Assembly (NCBI RefSeq): GCF_027532025.1
Contig: NZ_JAPZSY010000079.1
Span: 1-44,805 of the forward strand
DNA: 44,805 bases
Source of the DNA: Inhella sp.
GTDB lineage: Bacteria; Pseudomonadota; Gammaproteobacteria; Burkholderiales; Burkholderiaceae_C
Direction: 5' to 3'
Shown: positions 32,782-44,802 of the stretch, in pieces
Position numbering within the stretch: the first letter of the stretch is position 1
Layout of the letters: each line of letters begins with the position of its first letter
Position numbers and translations under genes: made by a program
Notes under the pieces: generated by a model
Told to the model about the DNA's origin: nothing
Database searches by the model: none
The model's input: the letters and a program-made list of their open reading frames with translations, nothing else

Positions 32782-33508
32782 CGCAGGTCGGCGTCGAGCA
32801 GCACCTCGTCCTGCACGGCCAGCAGGCCGCCGAGGATGCTGAAGGGGGCGAGCCCATGCTCGCTGTGGCGCAGCACCAAGCGCCCTTGCAGGCGCAGCTG
32901 CTGCGCGCCTTGCGCCACGGCCAGGGCCACGCGGTAGGTCTGCGTGCGCCCGGCCAGGGTCATGGCCACGGTGGCCGCCCACCAGGGCGCGGCGCCCGTG
33001 AGTTGCACGAGCTGCAGGCGCACCTCGGGGTGGGCGGCGGCGTTCAGGCCTTGGGGCGAGAGCAGGTTGCGCTTGGTGGCGGCGATGGCGTCGGCGTCCA
33101 GCGGCTTTTCGTTGAACTCGCCCCCAGCCTCGGCCCGCCAGCGCGGGTCGTCGAGCACCAGCGCATCCAGGCGCGTGCGCAGCTCGCCCTGGGCGCCGGT
33201 CAGGCCTTGCTCCGGCAGCCACAGCGCGCCTTCGGCGTCGCCGGCTTCCAGCAGGTGGTGGTGGCCCAAGCGCGCGGCCGTGCCACCGCGGAAGGCCACG
33301 ATCCGAAGGCGCGACGCCCCGGCATCGAGGCGCCACAGCCGGCCGCCGTTGGGGGCGTTGGGGGCGTTGGGGGCGTTGCCTGCGGCCAAGGCGTCCAGCA
33401 GCGAGGCTGGCGCGCCTTCCGCGCGGGGTGGCGGCACCACCGTGCCACACGCGCCCAGGGCCAGCAGGCCTGGCAGGGCGGTGAGCAAGGCGCGGCGGCA
33501 GGGCTGCA

Positions 33509-33509
<1 letters not shown>
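32772..33509 (-). CDS. YceI-like lipoprotein
   Basis: 245 residues. Lipoprotein signal peptide (LLALGAC, Cys21), a low-complexity stretch with an Asn-Ala-Pro repeat (~45-55), and then a YceI-like barrel: RLWRLDAGASRLRIVAF, GHHHLLEAGDAEGALWLPE, LDALVLDDPRW, NLLSPQGLNAAAHPEVRLQ. The family match is weaker than for the two YceI genes at 25 kb. Its ATG shares one base with the M16 peptidase stop (TGATG), implying coupling. Confidence 0.65.
33348..33377. repeat. Three tandem 9-base repeats in the YceI-like lipoprotein gene
   Basis: GTTGGGGGC is repeated three times (33348-33374) and followed by a fourth GTT. On the coding strand this gives Ala-Pro-Asn units. Because the unit is three codons, copy-number change would alter linker length without breaking the frame. 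Confidence 0.8.
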
Positions 33510-36241
<2,732 letters not shown>

Positions 36242-36313
36242 GGTCAGCACAGGCAGGGGCTGGAGAGGGCGCAAAGGCTACCCGAGCGCGGCGGTGGCGC
36301 AAGAAGTCAGGGC

Positions 36314-36347
36314 AAAAAACGCCCGCTCGGCAGAACCGGCGGGCGTT
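36314..36347 (-). terminator. Rho-independent terminator of the indolepyruvate oxidoreductase gene
   Basis: On the minus strand AACGCCCGC and GCGGGCGTT form a 9-base stem around a 12-base loop, followed directly by TTTT (the A-run at 36314-36319 of the plus strand). It begins 51 bases after the stop codon at 36398. Confidence 0.85.
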
Positions 36348-36379
36348 GTTGGGGGCGTCGGGTGGCCGAGCGATCAGGC

Positions 36380-36403
36380 GTTCATCCGTTCATCCGTTCA
36401 TCC
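36380..36403. repeat. Three tandem 8-base repeats across the indolepyruvate oxidoreductase stop codon
   Basis: GTTCATCC occurs three times in a row with a fourth partial copy (36404-36407). The stop codon at 36398-36400 lies in the last complete copy, so the final codons come from the repeat. The unit is 8 bases; copies added or lost downstream leave the first in-frame TGA intact. Confidence 0.8.
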
Positions 36404-39400
36404 GTTCCATTGCGCCAGCAACTGCTGCCACTTGGCTTGCACCGCGTGGGCGTGGCGCTCCTTGACGTGGCCGAAGCCGCGGATGTCCTCCGGCAGGCGG
36501 GCCAACTCCAGGGCCTGCGGCAGGCGCTCGGCGCTCAAGCGGGCCAGGATGGCCTCGACGGTGGCGCGGTACTGCTGGATGAGGGCGCGCTCCATCTTGC
36601 GTTCGGCCGTGTGACCGAAGACGTCCAAGGCCGTGCCTCGCAGCCCTTTGAGCTTGGCCAGCAGGTGGAAGGCCGGGCGAATCCAGCGGCCCATGGGCTG
36701 CTTGACCAGCTCGCCCTTGGCGTTCTTCTTGGCCAGCAGCGGCGGGGCCAGGTGGTGCACCAGCTTGACGTCGCCCTCGAACTGCGCGGCGATCTTGGCC
36801 AGGAAGCTGGGGTCGGTGTGCAGGCGCGCCACCTCGTACTCGTCCTTGTAGGCCATCAGTTTGAACAGGTACTTCGCCACCGCCTCGGTCAGAGCCGTGC
36901 CGCTGCCGATCTTGGCTTCGGCGGCACGCACTTTTTCGACGAAGGTCCGGTACTCGGCCGCGTAGGCGGCGTTCTGGTAGCCGGTGAGGAACTCGACGCG
37001 CTTGGCCACGATCTCGTCCACGCCCGGGCGCTTGACGATTTGGATGACCGACTGCGCGGCGAACAGCGAGCGCACCTTGGCCAAGTCGTGGGCGCAGCGG
37101 CGGCCCCACTCGAAGGCGGCCTTGTTGTTGGGCACCTGCACGCCGTTGAGCTCGATGGCGCGCATCAAGGCGGCATGGCTCAGCGGGATGCGGCCCTGCT
37201 GCCAAGCAAAGCCCATCATCAGCGGGTTGGTGTAGATGCTGTCGCCCAGCAGCTTGACGGCCACTTCCTCGGCGTCGAACTTGCCCAGCAGGTCTTCACC
37301 CACGGCGTGGGCCAGCGCGGTTTCGCAGGCGCCACCGGGGTGCTGCCAGTCGGCGTTCAGCACGAAGGTGGCCGTCGGGCTGCGGTGGGTGTTCAGGGCC
37401 ACGTAGGTGCGGCCCGGGCGCATGACTTGCAGCGTGGCTTTGTTGGCGGCCACGATGCCGTCGCAGGCGATGACGAGGTCGGCCTCGGCCGTGCCCACCT
37501 TGGTGCAGTGGATGGCGTCCTGGGTGTTGGCGATCTGGATGTGGCTCCAGGTGCTGCCGCCCTTTTGAGCCAGGCCAGCGGCGTCTTGCGTGACGACGCC
37601 CTTGCCTTCCAGGTGGGCCGCCATGCCCAGCAGTTGGCCGATGGTGATGACGCCCGTGCCACCCACGCCGGCCACCACGATGCCCCAGGCTTCTTCGCAG
37701 CCGGGCAGGGTGGGGTGAGGCAGCTCGCCCAGCAGGGCGTTGTCGGTGGGCGAGGCCTTCTTGGCCTGCGCCTTCTTCAGCGTGCCGCCTTCCACCGTGA
37801 CGAAGCTGGGGCAGAAGCCCTTGACGCACGAGAAGTCTTGGTTGCAGCTGTTTTGGTTGATCTGGCGCTTGCGGCCGAACTCGGTCTCCAGCGGCTCGAT
37901 GGACAGGCAGTTGCTCTGCACCCCGCAGTCGCCGCAGCCTTCGCACACCAATTCGTTGATGACCACGCGCTTGTCGCTGGTGGCCATCTTGCCGCGCTTG
38001 CGGCGGCGGCGCTTTTCAGTGGCGCAGGTTTGGTCGTAAATGATGGCGGTGACGCCGGGGATCTCGCGGAACTCGCGCTGGATGGCGTCCAGCTCGTCGC
38101 GGTGGTGCACCGTCACGCCCGGGGCCAGCACCACGCCGGTGTACTTCTCCGGCTGGTCGGTGACGATGACCAGCTTGGCCACGCCTTCGCTCAGCACCGA
38201 CTGCATGATCTGCAGCACCGAGTGGCCCTCGGGCCGCTCGCCCACCTGCTGGCCGCCGGTCATGGCCACGGCGTCGGTGTAGAGGATCTTGTAAGTGATG
38301 TTCACCCCGGCGGCGATGCTCTGGCGGATGGCCAGGATGCCGCTGTGGAAGTAGGTGCCGTCGCCCAGGTTGGTGAAGATGTGCTTTTCGGTGGTGAAGG
38401 GCTGTTGGCCCACCCAGGGCACGCCTTCGCCGCCCATCTGCGTGAAGGTGCTGGTGTTGCGCCCGGGCATCCAGCTCACCATGTAGTGGCAGCCGATGCC
38501 GGCCACGGCGCGCGAACCTTCGGGCACGCGGGTGCTGGTGTTGTGCGGGCAGCCGCTGCAGAACCAGGGCACGCGCTCGGCGCCGCCGGCCACGCTGACC
38601 TCGTCGTTCAGCGCGCGGTCCTTGGCCTCGATGACGGCCATGCGGGCGTCCAGCCGGGCCATGACGTCGGCATCCACGCCCAGCTTCTTCAAACGCTTGG
38701 TGATAGCGCGGGCGATGATCGCTGGCGTCAGGTCGGCCTGGGCGCGCAGCAGCCAGCGGTCGCTGGGGTTGGGGCGGTTCCACTCGCCGCCGCTCATGTC
38801 GCCCTCGCTCTCCTCGAACTTGCCCATCACGTTGGGACGGACGTCGGGGCGCCAGTTGTAGAGCTCTTCCTTCAGTTGGTACTCGATGACCTGGCGCTTT
38901 TCTTCGACGACCAGGATCTCTTGCAGGCCGGTGGCGAAGTCGCGGGTGATGGTGGCTTCCAGCGGCCACACCACGTTGACCTTGTGCAGGCGGATGCCCA
39001 GGCGGCGGCAGGTGTCGGTGTCCAGGCCGAGGTCGTGCAGGGCCTGCACGGTGTCGTTGTAGGCCTTGCCGCTGGCGATCAGGCCGAAGCGGTCCCCCTG
39101 GCCACCATTAGGGCCCTCGATGACGTTGTAGTTCAGCCGGTTGGCGCGCACGTAGGCCAGGGCCGCGTACCACTTGAAGTCCATCATGCGGGCTTCTTGG
39201 TCCAGCGGCGGGTCGGGCCAGCGGATGTGCACGCCGCCCGGGGGCATCTCGAAGTCGGTGGGCAGCACGATGTTGACGCGGTCGGGGCTCACGTCCACCG
39301 TGGCGCCGCTCTCGACGATCTCCTGGATCGTCTTCATGCCGCTCCACAGGCCGCTGTAGCGGCTCATGGCGAAGGCGTGCTGGCCCATGTCCAGGATGTC

Positions 39401-39964
39401 TTGCACCGTGGTCGGGAAAAAGACCGGGAAGCCCACGGCCTTGAAGACGTGGTCGCTTTGGTGCGCGGCCGTGCTGCTCTTGGCGATGTGGTCGTCGCCG
39501 GCGATGGCGATCACGCCGCCGTGCTTGGCGGTGCCGGCCATGTTGGCGTGCTTGAACACGTCGATGCAGCGGTCCACGCCCGGGCCCTTGCCGTACCAGA
39601 TGCCGAAGACGCCGTCGTACTTCTTCTTGTCGGGGTACAGGTCGAGCTGCTGCGTGCCCCACACAGCGGTGGCGCCGAGCTCTTCGTTCACGCCCGGCTT
39701 GAAGACGACGTGGTTCTTCTCCAGGTGCTTGCGTGCGGCCCACAGGGCCTGGTCGTAGCCGCCCAGGGGCGAGCCGCGGTAGCCGCTGATGAAGCCGGCG
39801 GTGTTCAGGCCGTGCATCGCGTCGCGGGCACGTTGCAGCATGGGCAGGCGCACCAGGGCCTGGATGCCGCTCATGAAGGCGCGGCCTCGGTCGAGCTGGT
39901 ACTTGTCGTCCAGCGTGACGGTGTCCAACGCGCGGCGGATGTGCTCGGGCAGGGGGGCGTTCAT
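36398..39964 (-). CDS. Indolepyruvate ferredoxin oxidoreductase, fused alpha-gamma type
   Basis: 1188 residues, the size of the fused enzyme found in proteobacteria. It oxidatively decarboxylates aryl- or branched 2-oxo acids to acyl-CoA with ferredoxin as acceptor. N-terminal pyrimidine/core domain (GYRGSPLGGYD near 58), thiamine-diphosphate region (CSGCPHNTST, FTNLGDGTYFHSG), an Fe-S segment with VCEGCGDCGVQSNC (~672-684) followed by another Cys cluster, and a gamma domain starting GVGGTGVITIGQLLG. The ATG at 39964 is chosen; the longer frame upstream is untypical. It is divergent from the Lrp/AsnC regulator, its probable controller. Confidence 0.93.
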   Translation of the reverse strand: MNAPLPEHIRRALDTVTLDDKYQLDRGRAFMSGIQALVRLPMLQRARDAMHGLNTAGFISGYRGSPLGGYDQALWAARKHLEKNHVVFKPGVNEELGATAVWGTQQLDLYPDKKKYDGVFGIWYGKGPGVDRCIDVFKHANMAGTAKHGGVIAIAGDDHIAKSSTAAHQSDHVFKAVGFPVFFPTTVQDILDMGQHAFAMSRYSGLWSGMKTIQEIVESGATVDVSPDRVNIVLPTDFEMPPGGVHIRWPDPPLDQEARMMDFKWYAALAYVRANRLNYNVIEGPNGGQGDRFGLIASGKAYNDTVQALHDLGLDTDTCRRLGIRLHKVNVVWPLEATITRDFATGLQEILVVEEKRQVIEYQLKEELYNWRPDVRPNVMGKFEESEGDMSGGEWNRPNPSDRWLLRAQADLTPAIIARAITKRLKKLGVDADVMARLDARMAVIEAKDRALNDEVSVAGGAERVPWFCSGCPHNTSTRVPEGSRAVAGIGCHYMVSWMPGRNTSTFTQMGGEGVPWVGQQPFTTEKHIFTNLGDGTYFHSGILAIRQSIAAGVNITYKILYTDAVAMTGGQQVGERPEGHSVLQIMQSVLSEGVAKLVIVTDQPEKYTGVVLAPGVTVHHRDELDAIQREFREIPGVTAIIYDQTCATEKRRRRKRGKMATSDKRVVINELVCEGCGDCGVQSNCLSIEPLETEFGRKRQINQNSCNQDFSCVKGFCPSFVTVEGGTLKKAQAKKASPTDNALLGELPHPTLPGCEEAWGIVVAGVGGTGVITIGQLLGMAAHLEGKGVVTQDAAGLAQKGGSTWSHIQIANTQDAIHCTKVGTAEADLVIACDGIVAANKATLQVMRPGRTYVALNTHRSPTATFVLNADWQHPGGACETALAHAVGEDLLGKFDAEEVAVKLLGDSIYTNPLMMGFAWQQGRIPLSHAALMRAIELNGVQVPNNKAAFEWGRRCAHDLAKVRSLFAAQSVIQIVKRPGVDEIVAKRVEFLTGYQNAAYAAEYRTFVEKVRAAEAKIGSGTALTEAVAKYLFKLMAYKDEYEVARLHTDPSFLAKIAAQFEGDVKLVHHLAPPLLAKKNAKGELVKQPMGRWIRPAFHLLAKLKGLRGTALDVFGHTAERKMERALIQQYRATVEAILARLSAERLPQALELARLPEDIRGFGHVKERHAHAVQAKWQQLLAQWNG

Positions 39965-40118
39965 GGTCAAGGCTCCTGGCCTGGGGGTCGTTTGAGTGTG
40001 CTCGGTTGAGCGCGGCAACGGGCTGCGGGCAAGCCCTTGTGGGGCGGGGCGCAAGCAACCCGGCAGTGTAGAAACTTCGGTGCGCGAAGTGCTTGCGATG
40101 TTTGCGCCGAAAACCGAA

Positions 40119-40130
40119 GATTGAGCAATC
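40119..40130. promoter_or_regulatory. Short palindrome in the Lrp-IOR divergent region
   Basis: GATTG-AG-CAATC is a perfect 5+2+5 palindrome, 31 bases upstream of the Lrp start, in a locally AT-richer stretch. Candidate binding site for the adjacent Lrp/AsnC protein; short and unproven. Confidence 0.3.
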
Positions 40131-40161
40131 CTGTTGCTGCCGTGGTGCACAAAAACCGCCG

Positions 40162-40752
40162 ATGACCGCCAAGAAGCCAGCCCGAGCGAAAGACCCTCGC
40201 GCCGCCGTGGCGCGTCTGCCCAAGGCCGATGAAGCGCCCGACGCTGAGCGCAGCGGCAGTGCGCTCGACCGCTACGACATCGCCATCCTGGCCGCGCTTC
40301 AGCACGACGCTCGGCTGACCAACGCCGAGCTGGCGGCCCGCATCGGTCTGACCGCCGCGCCCACTTGGCGCCGCGTGCGCTGGTTGGAGGAGCAGGGCTA
40401 CATCACCGGCTACCGGGCGGAGATCGACCGCCGTCGCATCGGCCTGGGCGTGCTGGCCTTCGTGCGCGTGGACGCCGACCGCAACAACGCCGCCGCCACC
40501 CGCCAACTCGAGGCGGCCTTGCGCGCGCTACCCGAGGTCATCAGCTGCCACTACATCAGCGGCGCCGGCACCTTCGAGCTGCAGGTGGTGGCCACCGACC
40601 TCGATGCCTTCAGCCGCTTCACGCTCGACACCCTGCTGGTGCTGCCCAACGTGGGCGACGTGCACACCAGCTTCAGCCTGGGCGAGGTGAAAGCCGCAGG
40701 CGCCCTGCCTTTGCAACACCTGGGCCTGGGTGCGGGCTCGATGTCGCGGTAG
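40162..40752 (+). CDS. Lrp/AsnC-family transcriptional regulator
   Basis: 196 residues. A 35-residue charged extension precedes the helix-turn-helix (LDRYDIAILAALQHDAR, then LTNAELAARIGLTAAPTWRR). The C-terminal ligand-binding RAM domain holds GLGVLAFVRVDAD and VISCHYISGAGTFELQVVATD. Members sense amino or keto acids. Divergence from the indolepyruvate oxidoreductase gene (197 bases apart) fits control of aromatic or branched amino-acid catabolism (inference). ATG 40162 is used; an upstream frame start would add 23 residues of poor character. Confidence 0.9.
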   Translation: MTAKKPARAKDPRAAVARLPKADEAPDAERSGSALDRYDIAILAALQHDARLTNAELAARIGLTAAPTWRRVRWLEEQGYITGYRAEIDRRRIGLGVLAFVRVDADRNNAAATRQLEAALRALPEVISCHYISGAGTFELQVVATDLDAFSRFTLDTLLVLPNVGDVHTSFSLGEVKAAGALPLQHLGLGAGSMSR

Positions 40753-40777
40753 GCTTTGGCCCTGGCCCCGACCGCTC

Positions 40778-41935
40778 ATGAGCGCTGACCCCATCCCGAA
40801 TCCGCCGCCGCCGGCCCTGCCCCTGCGCTGGACGGCATTGCTGGGCACCGACCCCGACATGCGCTTGCGGGTCGGCCAGTTCCTGGTCGGCAGTGCCCTG
40901 ATGGTGACCCAGTGGGCGTTTGTGCTGGGGGTCAGCCATTACGAGGGCCTTCACGGCACGGCGGTCGGGCTGTGGTGGCTCAGCACCTTGGTGGTGTACC
41001 TCGTTTTCTACGTCTTGCTGCGCAGCGGTCATTCGACCCGTTGGCCAGATCCATCGCTCACGCAAGCGCAAATGTTGGCAGCCTTGGCGCTCACGGCGAC
41101 CGCCTATCCCTTCGTGAGCCGTGTGGGGGGCTTGGTGCCCGGCGCCATGATGGTCATTCTGTGCTTTGGCATGTTCCGCTTGTCCACCGGCTTGGTCTGG
41201 CGCGCGGGGGTGTTTGGCTGGGTCATGCTGGCCCTGGTGATCGCTTGGAACCCCTGGCCCAGGGCCGGCGACCGGTGGCTCGATTCGGTCGTGTTGTTGT
41301 CCACGGTGGTGTTGTTCGGGGGCACGGGCTTCTTGGCTGAGCGGCTGATGCGGATCCGGGTGCGGCTGAGCGAGCAGCGCCAGCAACTCAACGAGGCCCT
41401 GGCCCGTATCGAGGCGCTGGCCCACCGCGACGCGCTCACGAGCCTGTTCAATCGGCGCTTCGGCGACGCTTTGTTGGAGCAGGCGCTCACCCGCCAGCGA
41501 CGCGATCCCGGGCAGGCGCTCAGCGTCGTCCTGATCGATCTCGACCACTTCAAGCGCGTGAACGACCAGCACGGCCACGCCGTGGGCGATGCGGTGCTGC
41601 AAGCTTTCGCCAACGCCGGCCGCGAAACCTTCCGCGAGGGGGACACCTTCGTGCGCTGGGGCGGCGAGGAGTTCTTGTTGGTGCTGAGCGGCTCCGACCC
41701 GGGTGCCACCCACTTGGCCCTGGCGCGGCTGAGAGCGGCGCTCACGCCCGCGCTCGAGGCCAGCGGGGCCTTGGCGGCTCTCGGTGAGCGGCCCGAAGGC
41801 CAACCGGCCCTGACCTTCTCCGCGGGTCTCACCGCGTGGCGTGCGGGTGACACCGTGCGCACGGTGCTCGAGCGCGCCGACCGGGCGCTTTACCGCGCCA
41901 AGGACGAAGGCCGCGACCGCGTGGTGGTGGAGTGA
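40778..41935 (+). CDS. Membrane diguanylate cyclase (GGDEF protein)
   Basis: 385 residues. Several membrane helices occupy ~45-195, followed by a short coiled helix and a GGDEF domain (~215-383). The active-site loop is RWGGEEF (Gly-Gly near 295), and the REGD product-inhibition site lies five residues upstream, so both activity and feedback control should be intact. [10 protein letters not shown] and [12 protein letters not shown] are typical. It makes c-di-GMP at the membrane. It heads a three-gene unit, with its stop overlapping the next GTG start by 4 bases. Confidence 0.93.
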   Translation: MSADPIPNPPPPALPLRWTALLGTDPDMRLRVGQFLVGSALMVTQWAFVLGVSHYEGLHGTAVGLWWLSTLVVYLVFYVLLRSGHSTRWPDPSLTQAQMLAALALTATAYPFVSRVGGLVPGAMMVILCFGMFRLSTGLVWRAGVFGWVMLALVIAWNPWPRAGDRWLDSVVLLSTVVLFGGTGFLAERLMRIRVRLSEQRQQLNEALARIEALAHRDALTSLFNRRFGDALLEQALTRQRRDPGQALSVVLIDLDHFKRVNDQHGHAVGDAVLQAFANAGRETFREGDTFVRWGGEEFLLVLSGSDPGATHLALARLRAALTPALEASGALAALGERPEGQPALTFSAGLTAWRAGDTVRTVLERADRALYRAKDEGRDRVVVE

Positions 41936-42561
41936 GCCTGCGACGGCGCGCCTTGTGGGCTGGGCTTGTTGTGCCTTGGCTGGCCCGAGCGGCCGATGCC
42001 ACTGTTGCTTGGGAGGTGCAATTGCGCTGGGTTCGCTGGGCCGTACCGCCCGCCGCCCAGGTGTCGCCCGGTCAGCGCGTCTGGTCCACCCGCCGACCCG
42101 AGGACGCCGTGGAGACCCTGGCCCCCCGCCTGCGGCTGAGCGTGGGGGCGGAGGCCGCCTGGACCTTGTCGCGCCCCCAAGGCACCCTGGCCTGGGTCGA
42201 CCTGGGCCGGGTTCAGTTGCCGATCCCCTGGACCCCCGAGGCGGCGGCCGAGCCGGCCACGCTGCAGCGCCTGTGGGTTCGGCTGGAGGCGGTTGGTGCC
42301 CCCGACGTTGCCGGCCGCGCTGGATCGGTGGGCTCGGACCGCTCTGTCCGCGTGACCTTGCGGTGGGACGGCGCCGAGACCGCGAGCGCCACCGAGGCCT
42401 GGCACACCACGCTGTGGGTGCCGTCGGGCCGCTGGACCACTGTGCTGCGCCACGACGATCCGGCCCCTTCCCCCGCGACCCCGGGCGAGTGGCGCAGCGG
42501 CGACGCCGTGCCGCGCCGCAGCCGCGAGCTTCAACTGCACATCAGCCCCCTGCTGCCATGA
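41932..42561 (+). CDS. Exported protein of unknown function
   Basis: 209 residues. A short leader has two to three Arg followed by a hydrophobic core ([18 protein letters not shown]), suggestive of a signal peptide. The rest is Trp- and Arg-rich beta-like sequence with no motif I recognise (for example [14 protein letters not shown] and [11 protein letters not shown]). The start is GTG, overlapping the cyclase stop by 4 bases, and the end overlaps mgsA by 4. It sits between a c-di-GMP and a methylglyoxal gene, which does not reveal its role. Confidence 0.7.
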   Translation: MSLRRRALWAGLVVPWLARAADATVAWEVQLRWVRWAVPPAAQVSPGQRVWSTRRPEDAVETLAPRLRLSVGAEAAWTLSRPQGTLAWVDLGRVQLPIPWTPEAAAEPATLQRLWVRLEAVGAPDVAGRAGSVGSDRSVRVTLRWDGAETASATEAWHTTLWVPSGRWTTVLRHDDPAPSPATPGEWRSGDAVPRRSRELQLHISPLLP

Positions 42562-42938
42562 CCACGCCCCTTCGCATCGCCCTCATCGCCCACGACCGCC
42601 AGAAGGACACCATGGTGGCCCTGGCCCGAGAGTTTGCCGACCGCCTGCACCCCTGCACCTTGATGGCCACCGGCACCACCGGCGGGCGCTTGCAAACCGA
42701 GGTGGGCTTGACCGTGCACCGCTACCTGAGCGGGCCCCTGGGCGGCGACCTGCAAATCGGCGCGCGCCTGGCCGAAGGCGGTGTGGACGCTGTGGTGTTC
42801 CTGCGCGATCCGATGACACCGCAGCCGCACGAGCCCGACATCAATGCCTTGGTGCGCGCTTGCGATGTGCACGACGTGCCCTGCGCCACCAACGTGGCCG
42901 GGGCGCGGCTGTTGCTGGGGGCGCTGTTGCCGGGCTGA
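42558..42938 (+). CDS. mgsA: Methylglyoxal synthase
   Basis: 126 residues, shorter than the 152 of E. coli. It converts dihydroxyacetone phosphate to methylglyoxal and phosphate. The active-site blocks are present: [13 protein letters not shown] (catalytic His/Asp region), ATGTTGGRL (phosphate-binding), [17 protein letters not shown] and [16 protein letters not shown], then [12 protein letters not shown] near the end. It ends early, without the extra C-terminal segment. ATG overlaps the upstream stop by 4 bases. Confidence 0.92.
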   Translation: MTTPLRIALIAHDRQKDTMVALAREFADRLHPCTLMATGTTGGRLQTEVGLTVHRYLSGPLGGDLQIGARLAEGGVDAVVFLRDPMTPQPHEPDINALVRACDVHDVPCATNVAGARLLLGALLPG

Positions 42939-43134
42939 ATGTCTGTGAGGCGCCCGTCACCTTCGGCGGGATCGCCGGTCATCGGTGCGGCGTTCAGGTC
43001 GAGGGCGCTGCGAGCGCTCCAAGCGAGCCTGCTTCGGCGAATCTCTTGAGATCGGGGCGATGCCTTCAGTCAGGTCACCACCGATTCACCCCTTTTGTGG
43101 CGACGCGAACGTGGCTCGATGGCGCATCACTGGA

Positions 43135-44343
43135 TCACGCAGGACGCCGAAAAGCCAAAACGGAATTGGTGCCCCCGAAGGCGAAAGAACTGCTCACGGC
43201 CGCACGAAGGTCAGCGTCCGTTTGGCCTTGGGGAGGCACCAGTTGGAGGCCTAGGGTTGCATCAGGATTGAAAGTGTGAGCGTTGGGTGGCAATCGGCCG
43301 TGGTGCAGGGCCAGGACGGTCACCACAGCCTCGATGGCACCCGCAGCGCCCAGCAAATGGCCGTGCAGTGCCTTGGTTGAGCTGACTTGCAATCGATCAA
43401 TGGCGGAGCCCCAAACAGCCCGTAGGGCTGAAGCTTCGACACTGTCGCCAATCTTGGTCGCAGTGCCGTGCGCGTTGCAGTAACCCACATCGGCAGCGTT
43501 CAGTCCGGCCATCCGCAATGCGGTTCGCATGGCCCGCTCCTGGCCAGCGGCATCGGGTTTGGTCAGATGCGTCGCGTCGCAACTCAAGCCCCAGCCAGCG
43601 AGTTCTGCGTAGGACCGTGCACCTCGCGCCCGCGCCCGCTCATCAGACTCCAGCACCATGAACGCAGCCCCCTCGCCCAACACAAAACCGCTGCGATCGC
43701 TGGCGAATGGACGGCAAGCTGTCGAAACCTCGCCATCGGCGGCCACATGAGCCAAAGTCATCATGGCTTGCCATGCCATCACCACCCCGGGCACCAAAAG
43801 GGCTTCGCTGCCACCCGCTATGGCAACGTCCACATCTCCATTCCTGATGGCTTTGGCCGCCTCGGCAATGGCGACCGAAGACGAGGCACAAGCGACCGAG
43901 TAAGTGAGAACCGGGCCCTTCGTGCCATGACGCAATGCGACGTGAGCCGCCGGCGCATTGGGCATGTAGGCTGGAATGGTGAGGGGTGGCACGCGCTCCG
44001 CGCTGCGGTAGGCCAAGTCCAGCGCGTGGGCCCCACCCATCCCGCAACCAACATAAACCCCCACACGGTCGGGATCGATGTCCTTCAGTCCCCCGGCGTC
44101 GGCCAGAGCCAAACTGGCCGCTGCCACTGCCATCTGGCTGACCCGGTCAACCCCCGCCAGTTGGAGCTTGTTGAACCAACGGCTTTCGTCGAATGCCACC
44201 GCTGCAGCGGCGGCTGGTTTTGCAAGCTCCGGAAAGATCGGCCGCACCGCCGATTCACTTCGCATCAGCGCAGCAAACATGCGTTCGGTGTCATCGCCAT
44301 GGGGCGACACCACCCCAAGACCTGCAACCAGAACGGTTTTCAC
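43135..44343 (-). CDS. Beta-ketoacyl-ACP synthase (FabF/KAS II-like)
   Basis: 402 residues. A thiolase-fold condensing enzyme with active Cys near 149 (SVACASSS), His near 291 (CNAHGTATK), Lys near 322 and His near 327 (STKALHGHLLGAAGA), and the closing SSSFAFGGTNSVL. The set is complete, so it should condense acyl-ACP with malonyl-ACP. It follows a dedicated ACP gene with a 4-base overlap and has lower GC than most of the window, pointing to a secondary lipid or polyketide pathway rather than housekeeping fatty-acid synthesis (inference). Confidence 0.9.
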   Translation of the reverse strand: MKTVLVAGLGVVSPHGDDTERMFAALMRSESAVRPIFPELAKPAAAAAVAFDESRWFNKLQLAGVDRVSQMAVAAASLALADAGGLKDIDPDRVGVYVGCGMGGAHALDLAYRSAERVPPLTIPAYMPNAPAAHVALRHGTKGPVLTYSVACASSSVAIAEAAKAIRNGDVDVAIAGGSEALLVPGVVMAWQAMMTLAHVAADGEVSTACRPFASDRSGFVLGEGAAFMVLESDERARARGARSYAELAGWGLSCDATHLTKPDAAGQERAMRTALRMAGLNAADVGYCNAHGTATKIGDSVEASALRAVWGSAIDRLQVSSTKALHGHLLGAAGAIEAVVTVLALHHGRLPPNAHTFNPDATLGLQLVPPQGQTDADLRAAVSSSFAFGGTNSVLAFRRPA

Positions 44344-44591
44344 CTTGGAACTGCAGCGGTCTCGCCCGCCCTCAACCGGTCCACCACGTCGGCCAACTCG
44401 GCCAGGGTGTCGAGGTTCGGGTTGTTGTCGGGAATACTGATGCCGTACTTGTCTTCGACAGCGAAAATGAACTCAACCAGCGCAAGCGAGTCGATCCCGC
44501 TGGCGCGCATCGATGCATTCGGCTCTAGCGCTTCAGGTGCCAAGCCGTACTTTTCATGGATGAGTTCTTGGAGTTCTTTGAGCGAGCTCAT
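44340..44591 (-). CDS. Acyl carrier protein
   Basis: 83 residues. The phosphopantetheine attachment Ser35 lies in GIDSLALVEF, followed by VEDKYGISIPD. Size and acidic helical character fit a free-standing carrier protein dedicated to the neighbouring ketoacyl synthase. The next gene starts within its last codons (ATGA overlap). Divergent from whatever starts at the right edge. Confidence 0.92.
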   Translation of the reverse strand: MSSLKELQELIHEKYGLAPEALEPNASMRASGIDSLALVEFIFAVEDKYGISIPDNNPNLDTLAELADVVDRLRAGETAAVPR

Positions 44592-44660
44592 GCTGACACT
44601 TCCGTCGTTGCTTTTTACTTCGCGGCCGAGTTCATCGCGAGGTGCACGGCCACTCGCCTG

Positions 44661-44689
44661 ATGACAGTCAGGCGGTAACCCGATGATAT
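44661..44689 (+). promoter_or_regulatory. Candidate sigma-70 promoter toward the right edge
   Basis: ATGACA (44661-44666) and TGATAT (44684-44689) with a 17-base spacer resemble -35 and -10 boxes for the rightward gene starting at the edge. Start of transcription would be near 44696. Confidence 0.35.
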
Positions 44690-44768
44690 CTGTGCACTAG
44701 GAGTCTGCGCGGCAGAAGCCCAGGCCGGCGTGGCCCCTGGTCCGGCGCAGGCTAGGAGCGACGCCGCC

Positions 44769-44784
44769 GTGGACTCGTGTCCAC
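44769..44784 (+). promoter_or_regulatory. Hairpin directly before the ribosome binding site of the edge gene
   Basis: GTGGAC-TCGT-GTCCAC is a perfect 6-base stem with a 4-base loop, ending one base before AAGAAGGAG. It could be an operator or an mRNA structure affecting translation. Confidence 0.4.
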
Positions 44785-44802
44785 AAGAAGGAGCGACAAC
44801 GC

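Noticed and set aside
42860-43279. A 139-codon plus-strand frame after mgsA
   Set aside because: It begins inside mgsA in another frame, crosses the composition step and runs antisense into the ketoacyl synthase end; no ribosome binding site or family.
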